From positions 2,272,501 through 2,336,500 of the forward strand of contig NC_060117.1 in the NCBI RefSeq assembly GCF_021155765.1: DNA of 64,000 nt, read 5' to 3'. A program made the position numbers and the translations under genes. The DNA comes from Diprion similis (lineage: Eukaryota > Arthropoda > Insecta > Hymenoptera > Diprionidae). Positions 21,360-32,400 of this stretch are shown in pieces; position 1 is the stretch's first letter; the number at the start of each line of letters is the position of its first letter. Under the pieces are notes generated by a model, which saw only the letters and a program-made list of their open reading frames with translations, was not told where the DNA came from and ran no database searches.

Positions 21360-22990
21360 ACGCGTTAAATAAAATCAAAGAAACAATTTTACACCTGGGG
21401 TTACGATTTATTGATACTTCGAATATCCCTACGATTCCTCGATCCTGAAATTATTCCTTTTCCATTTTAATCGTTGATACTAAAAGAGTAAAAAAAAAAA
21501 AGGAAAAAAAAAAAATCACAAAATAAAAATGAATTTTCTCGCAAAAATTTCGTTCGAGTTTCTTTGCAAAATTTTTATACTCCCGATTGAATTGGCGACG
21601 TGTCGTGTCTCGCTAATTTCGAAATTGCACGTGACTTCTATCGAAATAAATATTCGTAATGTGAATATTACTTTTCTCTATTATATTAATTAATCGATGA
21701 CGAAACTCGCGCTGAACTCTCACTGCGATTTGAAATTTCAAAATTACACGTGTCGCCGCGACCTTCGCGTGGCAGAAGAATTCACCGATATCGGATGATC
21801 GGTTAAAAAAAGAAGAACAAAGACAAAAAAAAAAAAAGAAACAAAAAGCAAAAAATCATGCGAGCATAATTAACGATATTTGAGAGAGAAGTGCGAACAG
21901 CTGAACACTTATTAACGAAATTATAACGCAATGGGCACAACTGTGTAATGAAAAAATTTAAGCGATATTAAGCAAGTATTTATTCATGCGAGTGAACGGG
22001 AGCAATGAGCGAGCAAACATTAAGAAAATTTCGACGATACGATTACGAAATGAGACGGAAAATGTTTGAACAATTGCAACTGCGATTTAAAAAACAGGTT
22101 TGCTAAGACAAACGAATACAGCCGGTGGCGAGGAAACGTGTCGAAAATAATAATTAGAGAGGCAAAAAAAAAAATTTCGTGACGCGTGATTTAAGAAAAT
22201 TGATTTGAAAAAGTTCGCTGGAGCCTGGAACTTTTTCAAAGGGAGAATTTTTTCGAATTTTAATATCCGGTTTTGAATGAGTAATCGATTCATACTTGGT
22301 AATAATATCTGAGAATAACTTGTTTTTTTTTTTTTTTTTTTTGACAACAGATTAATTTCAGATAAGATACGATCTAGGAATTTCGAACGTGTAAGTATAA
22401 TCGTGTGTTCGGTAATAGTTTCGGTGAAATCGATCTGTAGTAGATAATCAATTGCAACGTTGAACTAAGCGTAAGAAAGAAAAAAAAACAAATTTATCTT
22501 ACACATGATAGAAAGTAAGTATATCGCAAATAAAGTTGAATCAACAATTATAGGGTCAGAAGAGATACGTGATTTGAATTTTTGTTACTCGAGGAACAAA
22601 AAAAAAAAAAATAAAAAAATATTCGTTGTTATACTTTCTTTTCAAAAGTTTCCTCTTTCGTTCGAAAATATCGAAAATTATCTAATAAATGTGTAAAATT
22701 GACTGGCAAAATGATAACGAGCAAAGTGAAAATCAAACGACGAATACGAAATGACGCAGCAGTATGAGGGCAAAGAAGCGGGTAAGTTTGAAAAAGTAAC
22801 GATATCCGTTGTTTGATCAAGCGTGAATCCGATAAAAGGGCAGAAAGATAAATAATTACTCCTTATCGTCGATTGATATCTCTAAACAGCTGTCAATTTT
22901 ACAGAATCTCTTGGTTATTTTTATTTTATTTTTATTTTTTTTTATCAACGAAGGGCAATCAAACACGAGATATTGACGAAACGCTGAACG
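21360..22990. other. Spacer between lipase genes 4 and 5
   Basis: The first 100 bp resemble the spacers at 8730 and 17690. The rest is AT-rich with A and T runs, and I recognise no coding sequence. Confidence 0.4.
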
Positions 22991-22994
22991 TTTC

Positions 22995-23002
22995 TATATA
23001 AA
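22995..23002 (+). promoter_or_regulatory. TATA box of lipase gene 5
   Basis: TATATAAA lies 103 bp upstream of the gene 5 ATG, with a TCAAC initiator candidate at about 23021. Confidence 0.6.
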
Positions 23003-23097
23003 AGAGGTAAAACTTGGTGCTCAACGGTTATTCCTAAGCAGTAGCGTCTTCTTCCCGGAAGTCCGATCGAGTAGGAATCGCTTCGAAAGATATAATC

Positions 23098-23155
23098 ATG
23101 AGACTGATTACTACTATCCTGGGAATAATTCTGCTCGTGATAACCTTCGGTGAGT

Positions 23156-23191
<36 letters not shown>

Positions 23192-25945
23192 ATGAATGAG
23201 TGAATGGATTAGGAAATGATTGATAAAGATTATTAGTTAAATAATTAGAGATCGAGGGTTGATTGAAACTGAAAACTTGGTTGAATTTATAAACGACAGT
23301 TGAATCGGGGGTTGTTAGACGGGAAGCTGACGATGACGATGACGATTATGACGAGGATGATACCTCGACGGTCTTACGGGATAACCAACGCTATTATCAG
23401 GAGGATGATGATGGAAATTTGAGGGAGATAACCGACGAAGAAGGCGACGAAGAGTCTCTAACGAAAACGGAAATTGTACTACCGGAACGTGTGTTCTTTT
23501 ATTTGTATACCAAGGCGAACCGGAAGTCGTCTCAGGAGATTTATATCGGAGATGACGACACTCTTGATAACAGTAACTGGGACTCGAGTAGACCAACTCG
23601 CATAGTGATTCACGGATGGATAAACTCTTACAAGAGTTCCATCTGCACCAAGATTCGTGACGGTGAGTTACGTAAGAAAAAAGTTAAGAGGTTCTTGAAA
23701 TGTCTCATTAGAATCGCCTACGTTCATTTATTTTTACGGCATAGGCATTGAAAAGTTCACTTTTTGTGGCAGTTTTCGTTCCGTAAAGTGACGCTTTATA
23801 CGGCAGCGAACAAAGTTGCGGAATAAAGTCTTTATTCCACAGTTTTGATGCGCAGTTCGAAGTGCGCATCCCAAACTGGCGAATAAAGTAGCTTCGTCGA
23901 ACAGATGGCGACGTAACCTCACTCTTCGTTTTACTTTTCAATGCCCATACCGTAAAAAATATTGTATGTCGCATGCCCGTAAACCGTTTTTTGGCTCGAA
24001 TAATTTCAGTACTCGCTTCCGGCTCGCCTTCAGCTCGTCCTGAAATCTTTATCCTTGCCAAAAAAAAAAAAAAAACAGGCGGTTTACGGGCATGCCACAT
24101 CAATAGCTATTAATCAGTTTTAACTATAAGCTGAAACTCCTTTTCTTGCGAATGAACTTAAACCAAGTGGTTTTCTGAACCTGCAGCCTACCTGGCCGAG
24201 GACGACTACAACGTCGTCGTCGTCGACTGGTCGAAGATCACCTTCAGGCTTTACGGGTTCGCGAGAAGACGTATCACCATGGTGGGTGGATACGTTGCTG
24301 AGATGATAGACTACCTGGAGACTAAAGGAATGAACGTTACGGAGCTAATCGTGGTCGGCCACTCGCTCGGAGGCCATGTTGCTGGTCTCGCTGCTCGTCA
24401 GGCGGTGAAAACGGTTGGCTATGTTGTCGGTAAGTGGGAATTATACCGACAAGTACAAACGTCGACAAGTACAATTAACGGTGGAGCGATTATTTTAACC
24501 GAGAGTCAGCAATCAGTCCAGTCGAATACGCAAATTGAAACGTTCGTCTAAAATCAGCGGTGACTATGTGGCCGAGTTCGCGATGTCATCAATTACGTGA
24601 CAGTCGACGTGGATCATCAGACACGCTTCACACCATCGTTAAGGTGCTTATAAAGACGCGTTGTACACCTCGAAAACGCGGGGATGCAAAACTCCTATAC
24701 CGCTCAAGTGATCAGAGTGAAACTCGGTCAGTTAATGCCTTATTTTGGAAAAAAGTGGAGTGTCTTTTTACTTTTTCAAAATTTTGAAAAAACTTTTACA
24801 GATAGGTTACCACTCACAGAAATTGGCCATATTTTCACAGTTTCACTGAATGGATCGAACTATTCGGTATGATGTATCTTGGCGGTGATGAAACACACAT
24901 TTTGAGCCCAGTCTCATGAGATTTGATGGTGAAATGACGAAATGGCACCTGATCTGGTTTTCGATTACGAAGAACACCGAAATCTCATTTTGGCGACATT
25001 TGTTACCGACATCATGCACATGCCGGTAATGTATGCGTGTAATGTCGGTAAAAAATTACCGGCATGCGTGAGAGATCGGTAACAAATGTCGCCAAAATGA
25101 GATTTCGGTGTTCTTCACAATCAAAAACCAGATCAGCTGCCATTTCGTCATTTCACCATCAAATCTCATGGGACTAGGCTCAAAATATGTGTTTCATCAC
25201 CGCCGAGTGGCATCATACCGGATAGTTCGATCCATTCAGTGCAACTGTGAAAATTTGGCCGATTTCTGTGGGTGGTAACCAATCTGTAAAATTTTTTTCC
25301 AAATTTTGAAAAAGTCAAAAGTCGCTCCACTTTTTGCCAAAATAAGGCATTAACTGCCCAAGTTCTACTCCGATCGCTCAGGCGATATAGGAGTTTTGCA
25401 TCCCCGCGTTTTCGAGGCGTACAACGCTTCTTTATAAGCACCTTAACTGGTGGCGGAGGATAATCGGGTATCAGAAAAGAATGGTCTTAAAACGACCTCA
25501 TTTCTAACCAGAATCCAAATTTTCCGCAGCTCTCGACCCGGCTCTTCCATTCTTCTGGTTCTCCGGCCCGGAGAGTCGAGTTAATCGTGGTGACGCGGCC
25601 TACGTTCAGGTTATCCACACCAGCGCTGGTTTGCTGGGTTTCAGCGAGGCGATTGGCGACATCGACTTTTATCCGAACGGTGGATCCAGTCAGAACGGCT
25701 GCATCCTCGACGCGGTAAAAATATGCGCGCATGCTCGTTCCTGGATGTACTTCGCCGAGTCCATAGTAAGCAAGGTCGGCTTCCATGGACGGCTCTGCGA
25801 GAGCTGGGAGAGGTTCAAAAGGGGACAATGCAGCACCGCCGCCACGACCTACATGGGTGGCAGCCCTCCAGCCACCGGAACCAAATCAGGATCTTACTAC
25901 CTCGAGACCGGAAGTTCACCGAGTTACGCCCTGGGCGTGATATAG
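23098..25945 (+). CDS. Lipase gene 5: subfamily B lipase with acidic N-terminal segment (4 exons)
   Basis: Exons are 23098-23149, 23300-23662, 24187-24429 and 25530-25945, phase 1 throughout, giving 357 residues. A signal peptide (MRLITTILGIILLVITFG) is followed by VVRR at about residues 22-25. An Asp/Glu-rich stretch then runs from about 26 to 68, containing a run of six Asp, and is absent from genes 1-4. The catalytic core follows: IVIHGWIN, GHSLGGH with Ser198, ALDPALP with Asp222 and CAHARSW with His287. The lid between Cys277 and Cys285 has seven residues. The Asp-loop ALDPALPFFW replaces GLDPAGPLF, and the elbow is followed by GGH rather than GAH. The acidic segment looks like a propeptide or a charged extension; cleavage after Arg-Arg is only a suggestion. 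Intron 2 holds two short MITEs and intron 3 a large palindromic element. Confidence 0.88.
23158..23190. repeat. (TA)n microsatellite at the start of gene 5 intron 1
   Basis: A run of about 16 TA units begins a few bases after the exon 1 donor. Gene 6 has a (TA)n run in exactly the same place (27285-27307), so the repeat predates the gene 5/6 duplication. Confidence 0.85.
23731..23957. mobile_element. Short MITE with 25-bp inverted ends in gene 5 intron 2
   Basis: The left end TTTTTACGGCATAGGCATTG is matched by the complement of the right end CAATGCCCATACCGTAAAAA. The interior contains further short palindromes (for example AGTTCGAAGTGCG / GCGCATC). There is no coding capacity. The family is not identified. 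Confidence 0.6.
23966..24100. mobile_element. 135-bp MITE or hairpin in gene 5 intron 2
   Basis: ATGTCGCATGCCCGTAAACCG at 23966 is mirrored by CGGTTTACGGGCATGCCACAT ending at 24100, a near-perfect 20-bp terminal inverted repeat. It lies nine bases from the preceding element. It has no coding capacity, and the superfamily is not identified. Confidence 0.6.
24643..25442. mobile_element. 800-bp palindromic element with TTAA target duplication
   Basis: In intron 3 of gene 5, the sequence from GGTGCTTATAAAG at 24643 folds back on its complement CTTTATAAGCACC ending at 25442. The arms are about 390 bp each with a centre near 25035-25056. It is flanked on both sides by TTAA (24639-24642 and 25443-25446). 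TTAA duplication is the hallmark of piggyBac-type transposition, so this is probably a non-autonomous TTAA-specific fold-back element. The arms differ at scattered positions, so it is not freshly inserted. Confidence 0.8.
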
Positions 25946-27144
25946 ACTGTCAATCACTGAGGAACCACATGACTGGACTCAGTGTTATCGTTAATGTTCT
26001 TTTTTTATGTTGGAATGAAATACATTGTTTTTTATCTACCAATCGTAAGACACGTGCCAACACTTCCAGTATATTTTCCCATTCCTGAAAGTTGTTCGAT
26101 GAATTATAAGTGGAGTCGAGTTACCCTTTGACCCTGTACCGTGAAGGGTGTTACTGGACAGAAAACGACATTCTATGATCAGGAAAACAAGCTCAGCAGA
26201 AATTCTTTTGCTCGTGAATTTCTAACACGGGACAGTATTGAGTGGAGAGGAGATGAGCGATTGGATTTGATCGTGAATTGCCCTCCCCCTCCCCCTGCAC
26301 TATACATCGGATGACGTCTTGACAGCGATAACTCTCGTGAAAAGATAGGTTAGGAAATAGAAAGAAGCCCTTTCTTGTCCTTCGTTTCACTGTTTTGATG
26401 CTCTAATTTTTTATCGCTCTTGACCCGTTTTTTTTATATTAACGATTTCGGAGTTCGAAGAGTTTAGTACCTCAGGGTCAAAGTCCGATTATCGTAACCA
26501 GGAATAAGCGTGTAGGATGTAATCGAACAAGGATACTTTGATCTCACAATCTAAATTAGTTAAAGAGATCCAACGCAAGATGCGATTCAATGATACGGTG
26601 TACGGATTTGTTTGTTTGATAATTCATTTAAAAACAGAAATCGATGCTATCTAGTTCCTCTTTTAATTGAGCGTATATAATTATACAGCTCGAATTGTAT
26701 CAGTAAGATTGTGAAGATATTACGAACACGGTTCGCGTGCCTAGAATCTGAGAACTTTTGTATTCACGGCTCTGCCGGTATTAGAACAAAGATTAAAGAA
26801 AAATAGTTTTTCTTTTTCTATTTATTAGAGCGTAAGAATTTAATAAATCCATGAAATAATGCCAAAGTTGATTTTTGCGTGAGTGAAACTTGAACTACCA
26901 GTATTTTGAACATATTGTTCATCCGTGTGAAATCGAACTGATGGGGGGGGATTTTGAAATGATATAATATTAATTGTTTGGTTGTGCGGCAATACGATCA
27001 AAGAATGGAAACGTAGATAATTATTAATAATCAAAGATGATATCTCTGTACAGATTTCGATTTACCTCTGGCAGGTGTTTATTTTTTATCTTTATCGATA
27101 ATCGCTAATCAAAAATGAAATTTTCAAGAGGCGATGAAAAATTG

Positions 27145-27151
27145 TATAAAA
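27145..27151 (+). promoter_or_regulatory. TATA box of lipase gene 6
   Basis: TATAAAA is followed 30-32 bp later by a GTCACTT initiator candidate at about 27174. The ATG is at 27229. The spacer from 25960 to 27140 shows no recognisable gene. Confidence 0.6.
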
Positions 27152-27228
27152 GAGTAAGAACGAGCTGTACAAGCGTCACTTGAGTAGTTGCGTGAACCTG
27201 AAAGATTGTGCGAAAAGTATATTAAATC

Positions 27229-29413
27229 ATGAAGCTTATTTCCCTTTTGGGAATAATTTTGCTAACCGTTGCCTTCGGTAAGTATATATATATATATATA
27301 TATATATTAATCTGGTAATAATAAAATGTATAATATTTATACGAAATGACAGAAATAAATGAAAAATTAATATTGCCATCAAATCACAGTGCAATCGGGA
27401 ATCGTTCGTCGCGACACCACCGACGACGACTTTGACGACGAAGATGATTCTCAAGAGGTTGTTTGGGACGAGGATACCTGGTACGAGGAAGACGAGGATG
27501 GTAATCTGATTGAAATAACCGACGAACTCGGCAGCAATGAGACACTTGAGGAAACCGAGCTTCTGCTACCGGAAAAAGTGTTCTTCCACTTGTACACGCT
27601 GGAGAACCCGACCACGTCTGAACAGATCTACATTGGAGATGATGAAACGCTTGCAAGCAGCAACTGGAACTCGAGCAAACTAACTCGAATCATAACTCAC
27701 GGATGGGTAAACTCGAAAGACAGTGAAGCGTGCACGCTTGTCCGCGATGGTAAGAAACGTTTCCACCAGAACCAGAGACGTCCCTTTCGAATCTTACCGT
27801 TCATTACTGATCGAGATATTTCCAAATCACAGCCTACCTGGCTGAGGGTGACTACAACATCATCGTCGTCGACTGGTCGAAGATATCGAAGCAGCTTTAC
27901 GGGTTCGCGAGAAGACGTGTCTACATGGTGGGTGGATACGTTGCAAAGCTGATTGACTACCTGGAGACCCAAGGATTGGATATTTCTAAGCTGATCGTGA
28001 TCGGCCACTCTCTTGGCGGCCACATTGCTGGTCTCTCAGCTCTTCAGGCGACAAACACGGTCGGCTATGTCATCGGTAAGTCAAAAACTTAAAAAGACCA
28101 TTTAGCCGAGTTAACAATGTCATCAGCGATCGATCCTTGTTACTCAAGGTGCTTATAAAGACCCGTTGTACACCTCGAAAACGTGAGGATGCAAAACTCC
28201 TATACCGCTCAAGTGATCAGAGTTAAACTTGGGCGCAGTTAATGCCTTATTTTGGAAAAAAGTAGAGCGTCTTTTTACTTTTTTAAAATTCTGAAAAAAA
28301 TTTTACAGATTGGTTACCACTCACAGAAATTGACCAAATTTTCACAGTTGCACTGAATGGATCGATCTATCCGGTATGATGCCACTCGGCCGTGATGAAA
28401 CACACATTTTGAGCCCAGTCCCATGAGATTTGATGGTGAAATGACGAAATGGCAGCTGATCTGGTTTTCCATTACGAAGAACACCGGAATCTCATTTTGG
28501 CGACATTTGTTACCGACATCACGTGCATGCCGGTAATTTATGCGTGTAATGTCGGTAAAAAATTACCGGCAGGCATAAAAGGTCGGTAACAAATGTCGCC
28601 AAAATGAGATTCCGGCCATTTCGTCATTTCACCATCAAATCTCATGGGACTGGGCTCAAATTGTGTGTTTCATCACCGCCGAGTGGCATCATACCGGATA
28701 GTTCGATCCATTCAGTGCAACTATGAAAATTTGGCCAATTTCTATGAGTGGTAACCAATCTGTAAAAATTTTTTCCAAATTTTGAAAAAGTAAAAAGACG
28801 CTCCACTTTTTGCCAAATTGATGCATTAATTGCCCAAGTTTCACTCTGATCGCTTGAGCGCTATAGGAGTTTTGCTTCCCCGCGTTTTCGAGGTGTATAA
28901 CGCTTCTTTATAAGCACCTCAAAAACCAACGGTTGAAACTGATCGGCTACCACGGAAGAATCGTCCAAAAGCTGACCAGACTTTGAACTTTCCGTAGCTC
29001 TCGACCCGGCTCTTCCGTACTTCTGGTTCTCGAGCTCAGGCAGCCGAGTTGCTCAGGGTGACGCGGCCTACGTTCAGGTTATCCACACCAACGGTGGTTT
29101 GCTGGGCATCGACGACGCTATTGGTGACATCGACTTTTACCCGAACGGTGGATCCAGCCAGAATGGCTGTATCATTGACGCCGCCGGTTCCTGCTCACAT
29201 GCTCGAGCCTACAAGTACATGGCCGAGTCTATATCCAGCAACGATGGCTTCTGGGGACGGCTTTGCAAGAGCTGGAGGAGGTTTAGATACGGACGTTGTA
29301 GCTCCACCACCACAACCTACATGGGTGGTAGTACTCCAACCACCGAAACTGATGCTGGATCCTATTACTTGCGGACCGCGAGGTCCTCGAGTTACGCTTT
29401 GGGCGAAATATAA
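27229..29413 (+). CDS. Lipase gene 6: subfamily B lipase with acidic N-terminal segment (4 exons)
   Basis: Exons are 27229-27277, 27390-27749, 27833-28075 and 28998-29413, phase 1 throughout, giving 355 residues. A signal peptide (MKLISLLGIILLTVAFG) is followed by IVRR at about residues 21-24. An Asp/Glu-rich stretch with scattered Trp runs from about 25 to 66. The lipase core then has the GHSLGGH elbow (Ser196), ALDPALP (Asp220) and CSHARAY (His285), with seven residues between lid cysteines 275 and 283. A family position in exon 2 reads IITHGW instead of IVIHGW, a conservative change near the oxyanion region. It is the closest paralogue of gene 5: same acidic extension, same Asp-loop, the same palindromic element in intron 3 and the same (TA)n in intron 1. 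A secreted lipid esterase is expected. Confidence 0.88.
28148..28918. mobile_element. 771-bp palindromic element, gene 6 copy, flanked by TCAA
   Basis: This is the same element as at 24643, at the corresponding place in intron 3 of gene 6; the flanking intron sequence is also alignable. It begins GGTGCTTATAAAG and ends CTTTATAAGCACC. About 30 bp present in the other copy's right arm is missing here. The flanks are TCAA on both sides (28144-28147 and 28919-28922) rather than TTAA. Confidence 0.8.
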
Positions 29414-29480
29414 ACTGTCAAGACCAAGCAACCCTTTCTACTTCTAGTTTCTACTCTCCAACGAATGTATCCGTGAAAAA

Positions 29481-29486
29481 ATTAAA
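29481..29486 (+). terminator. Probable poly(A) signal of lipase gene 6
   Basis: ATTAAA, the commonest variant signal, lies 68 bp after the stop codon. Confidence 0.4.
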
Positions 29487-31074
29487 TACAATTAATTAAA
29501 CAGTGAATAATAAGCCAATGAAACCATTCCGACACTCCTTCATCTTTCCCTTCGAGTTGAAAATATTCTTCAAAGACAGGCAATGGAAATAGTTAAAAGC
29601 AAGGTGTCTCTACGTCACGAAGGTCAGGTGGGTATCGTAGTAACTGTTCAAAATTGTGACGAATGTCAAACGCGTGGCGAGTAGACAAACGATTGTTGTA
29701 ACTTGTGAGCCAAACTACTGCGAAGGGTCCGAGGGAACAGGAATACTCGGAAAAATGAATAGAAAAGTACCAACCGCACACGTGTCTGCACCAAATAAAA
29801 GGGGTCCAAAATCCGGAATGCTGCACCTGACGTTCAGACTAGCCGAATGGTTTTCCCCACTTCAGGTCACAGTCTAGGTATCCTTGACTCATCTGAGTGA
29901 TTGAATAGAGGTGGTGAAATCTCTGTTAAAAAAAACCAAACTAAACAAAAACAACGAAGCTCGGAGTGTGTAATATTCAAGAGAAGATGTAGCGATCTGA
30001 AACCGGATAAAATGAAAACGCACGAATCCTCGACGCTGTTCCAATCGTGTGATATTTAATCTCAATCGGCTCAAGTTCCTATAACGGATTGAAAAGTTGG
30101 TCTATTCTAAAAGTGGGAAAACTCGTCCGGCATTAATTCTATGAGACAAAGAAAAAAAAAAAAAAAAAAACAAATCCCCTATATATGGGACTAAACGCGG
30201 ACGTGTTCAAGGGAGGAAAACAGCAGGTCGCTGCATTACAGACGTCCGATATCCGTCCAGAACCATCGACGGTACGAGGGTCAATAACATTCCGTTTCAC
30301 CAAGCCGGTACGGACACACAGACTCGTTCCACATTGATAGATACTCTCCACCATTTTGCAAGTTCAATTTTTTCTCACTCACCTTTTGTTTTCTTTTCCC
30401 TCCTCGATATTCGAGTCTTCAATAGTTTCCGATTTTAATCTTCCACCGCAGGTAGAGCAGAGCAGAGATCAATTGATGCAGATTGATGATCCATTCCGGA
30501 CTTATTGCTACGAGTGACAAATGTTTTCGCCGAAGAACGAACATTCGCGATACCATTTTCTAATAGAATATCATTTTCTGAACAAGCAGAAGATCCAATA
30601 AACTGCAGATATAAAACACTCGTTCACGTTACCTGGTCCCCCCCCCCCCCTCCAATATTTGATTTTAATCATGCACTGGTCTATTTCCACAGTTTTTGCT
30701 CGTCAAAAAATTTCCGGCGTCCCTTCTTAGCCCCCCCTCCCCTAGATTTTAACGGGTCAGCCGTTTGTGGCACCGTGAGAATCTTGGTCAGTCGGAGACT
30801 CACCCTCTTCTGGTATAATCCATCTGACCGTTAACACAGAATGTCGAATGTCCAAGACAACTCGAGGACCAGTTGGTCAGCTTTTTTTTTTATGGAGTAA
30901 TGGGATGAAAACGCGGGGAAAGAAGGAGATGAAGATGATGATGATGATGATGATGCTGTGCACAGAGACGCAAAACAGGATTAAGTCACGACGTAGGTAC
31001 GTACGTGCATCGTGCATCTCGGAGCACCAAATGCGCCTCTGATGAAACCTGATATATCCTGGATCATGTGCGCG

Positions 31075-31110
31075 CGTGTGTGTGTTTGTGTGTGTGTGTG
31101 TGTGTGTGTT
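31075..31110. repeat. (GT)n microsatellite
   Basis: A GCGCGTGTGTGTGTTTGTGTGTG-type run of alternating G and T, with two interruptions. Confidence 0.85.
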
Positions 31111-32370
31111 TGGATATGGGAAACGGTCAACAACGAGGGTAATTGCTTCTCTTACTTTGGATCGCGGCTTTACTATTCTTAATTGACCATATGCCGCTCC
31201 TCCCTGCCTTTCAAACATTCTGAATTTCAAACGGGGATCGTGTTACTGCATTATAGGTTAAAACCGAGGACGTCGCGCCTTATGGCTTCCGATTTAACGG
31301 CGTCAATTTACGGTCTGGAAATGAAAGATCACTCCAAGGAGTTTAAATTTATAGGAAAAAATGAAACGAACTTTCATTTGGTTTTAAAAATTTAAAAATC
31401 AGTTCTGGTCTCTGGTTACTTAATATCTGGTCGTAAAATTCACTCCGCACTGAAAACTAAGACTCGAAGTTCGTCTAGTGAATGAATTTCAGAGATAAAC
31501 TAACTTCCACTGACAATTCTCCTGAGGATATAAAAAAAATACCGGCTTCGATTCATGGATTCTACATTTGTTATATCACAATTATGGTTAATGGCATCAA
31601 AACTGACGGACATTGAGTATAACATGATTAGAGAAAAGACTTACCGACGGCTAACTGTAAGCTGACGAAAAGTTTTCAGTCGTTGTGATGGGTTATCGAT
31701 GACGTCGTAATATCAGTTGATCGTCAATTTGAGAACATAAAGTTCAGCTGAAACAGTAAATTGCGAAAAAATCGAATCAAGTTCAGAAAAACTCTTTACA
31801 ACACACTAACACAGTAAAACCACACATATAGTTGAAACCGACGACGTCAAACATTGAGAGAAAAATAAACACAAAGAGAGAGAGAGAGAATGATTTTTCT
31901 GCAAAAAAAAAAAAAAAAGTATTTCAAAAATTCTCGACCGCCGAGAAAGCGCTTGCAAACCAACGAACGAACGATTGTGGATGCGACTGGCTTGTGATGC
32001 AATATAAATTAAACTGCATCCACATAGAGTTGCACCCCAATCAGGCCATCCATGTCCCATGGTCTCATCGCGTGTATAGTATTATCGGCGGTGATCCCGA
32101 TGCGAGGTATACGCGATGCGTTGGTTTTAGTGCGTCAAAATTTCTCACCTACACGCCACGTGAATCGGTCTGCGTGTTGCACCCTGGCAAAGCAGCGGCG
32201 GGGAACCGTTCCGTGTGCAAAAATTTTCGCCACAACCTGTATGGGGTACCATGCAATGTTGCAACTGTGTGCATCACCCATACTTTTCAACCATCATCCA
32301 GATCGAGATCATGGGGTGCACGTTTTTGTATAATGCGTCACTACCAGCCTATATATATATATATATATTA

Positions 32371-32400
32371 GGGTGGGCCAAAAAATGTGACCATTTTTTT
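32371..32400. mobile_element. hAT-like terminal fragment next to (TA)n
   Basis: TTAGGGTGGGCCAAAAAATG directly after a (TA)n run resembles the TAGGGTGG ends of the hAT-like element at 10543-11162. A similar end in the opposite orientation (CCCACCCTAA followed by (TA)n) lies at 54384. I could not find the matching other end of either, so these may be fragments. Confidence 0.3.

Noticed and set aside
31832-32371. 179-codon plus-strand frame
   Set aside because: It starts in a GA repeat and ends in a TA repeat, no motif is recognisable, and overlapping frames are open too.
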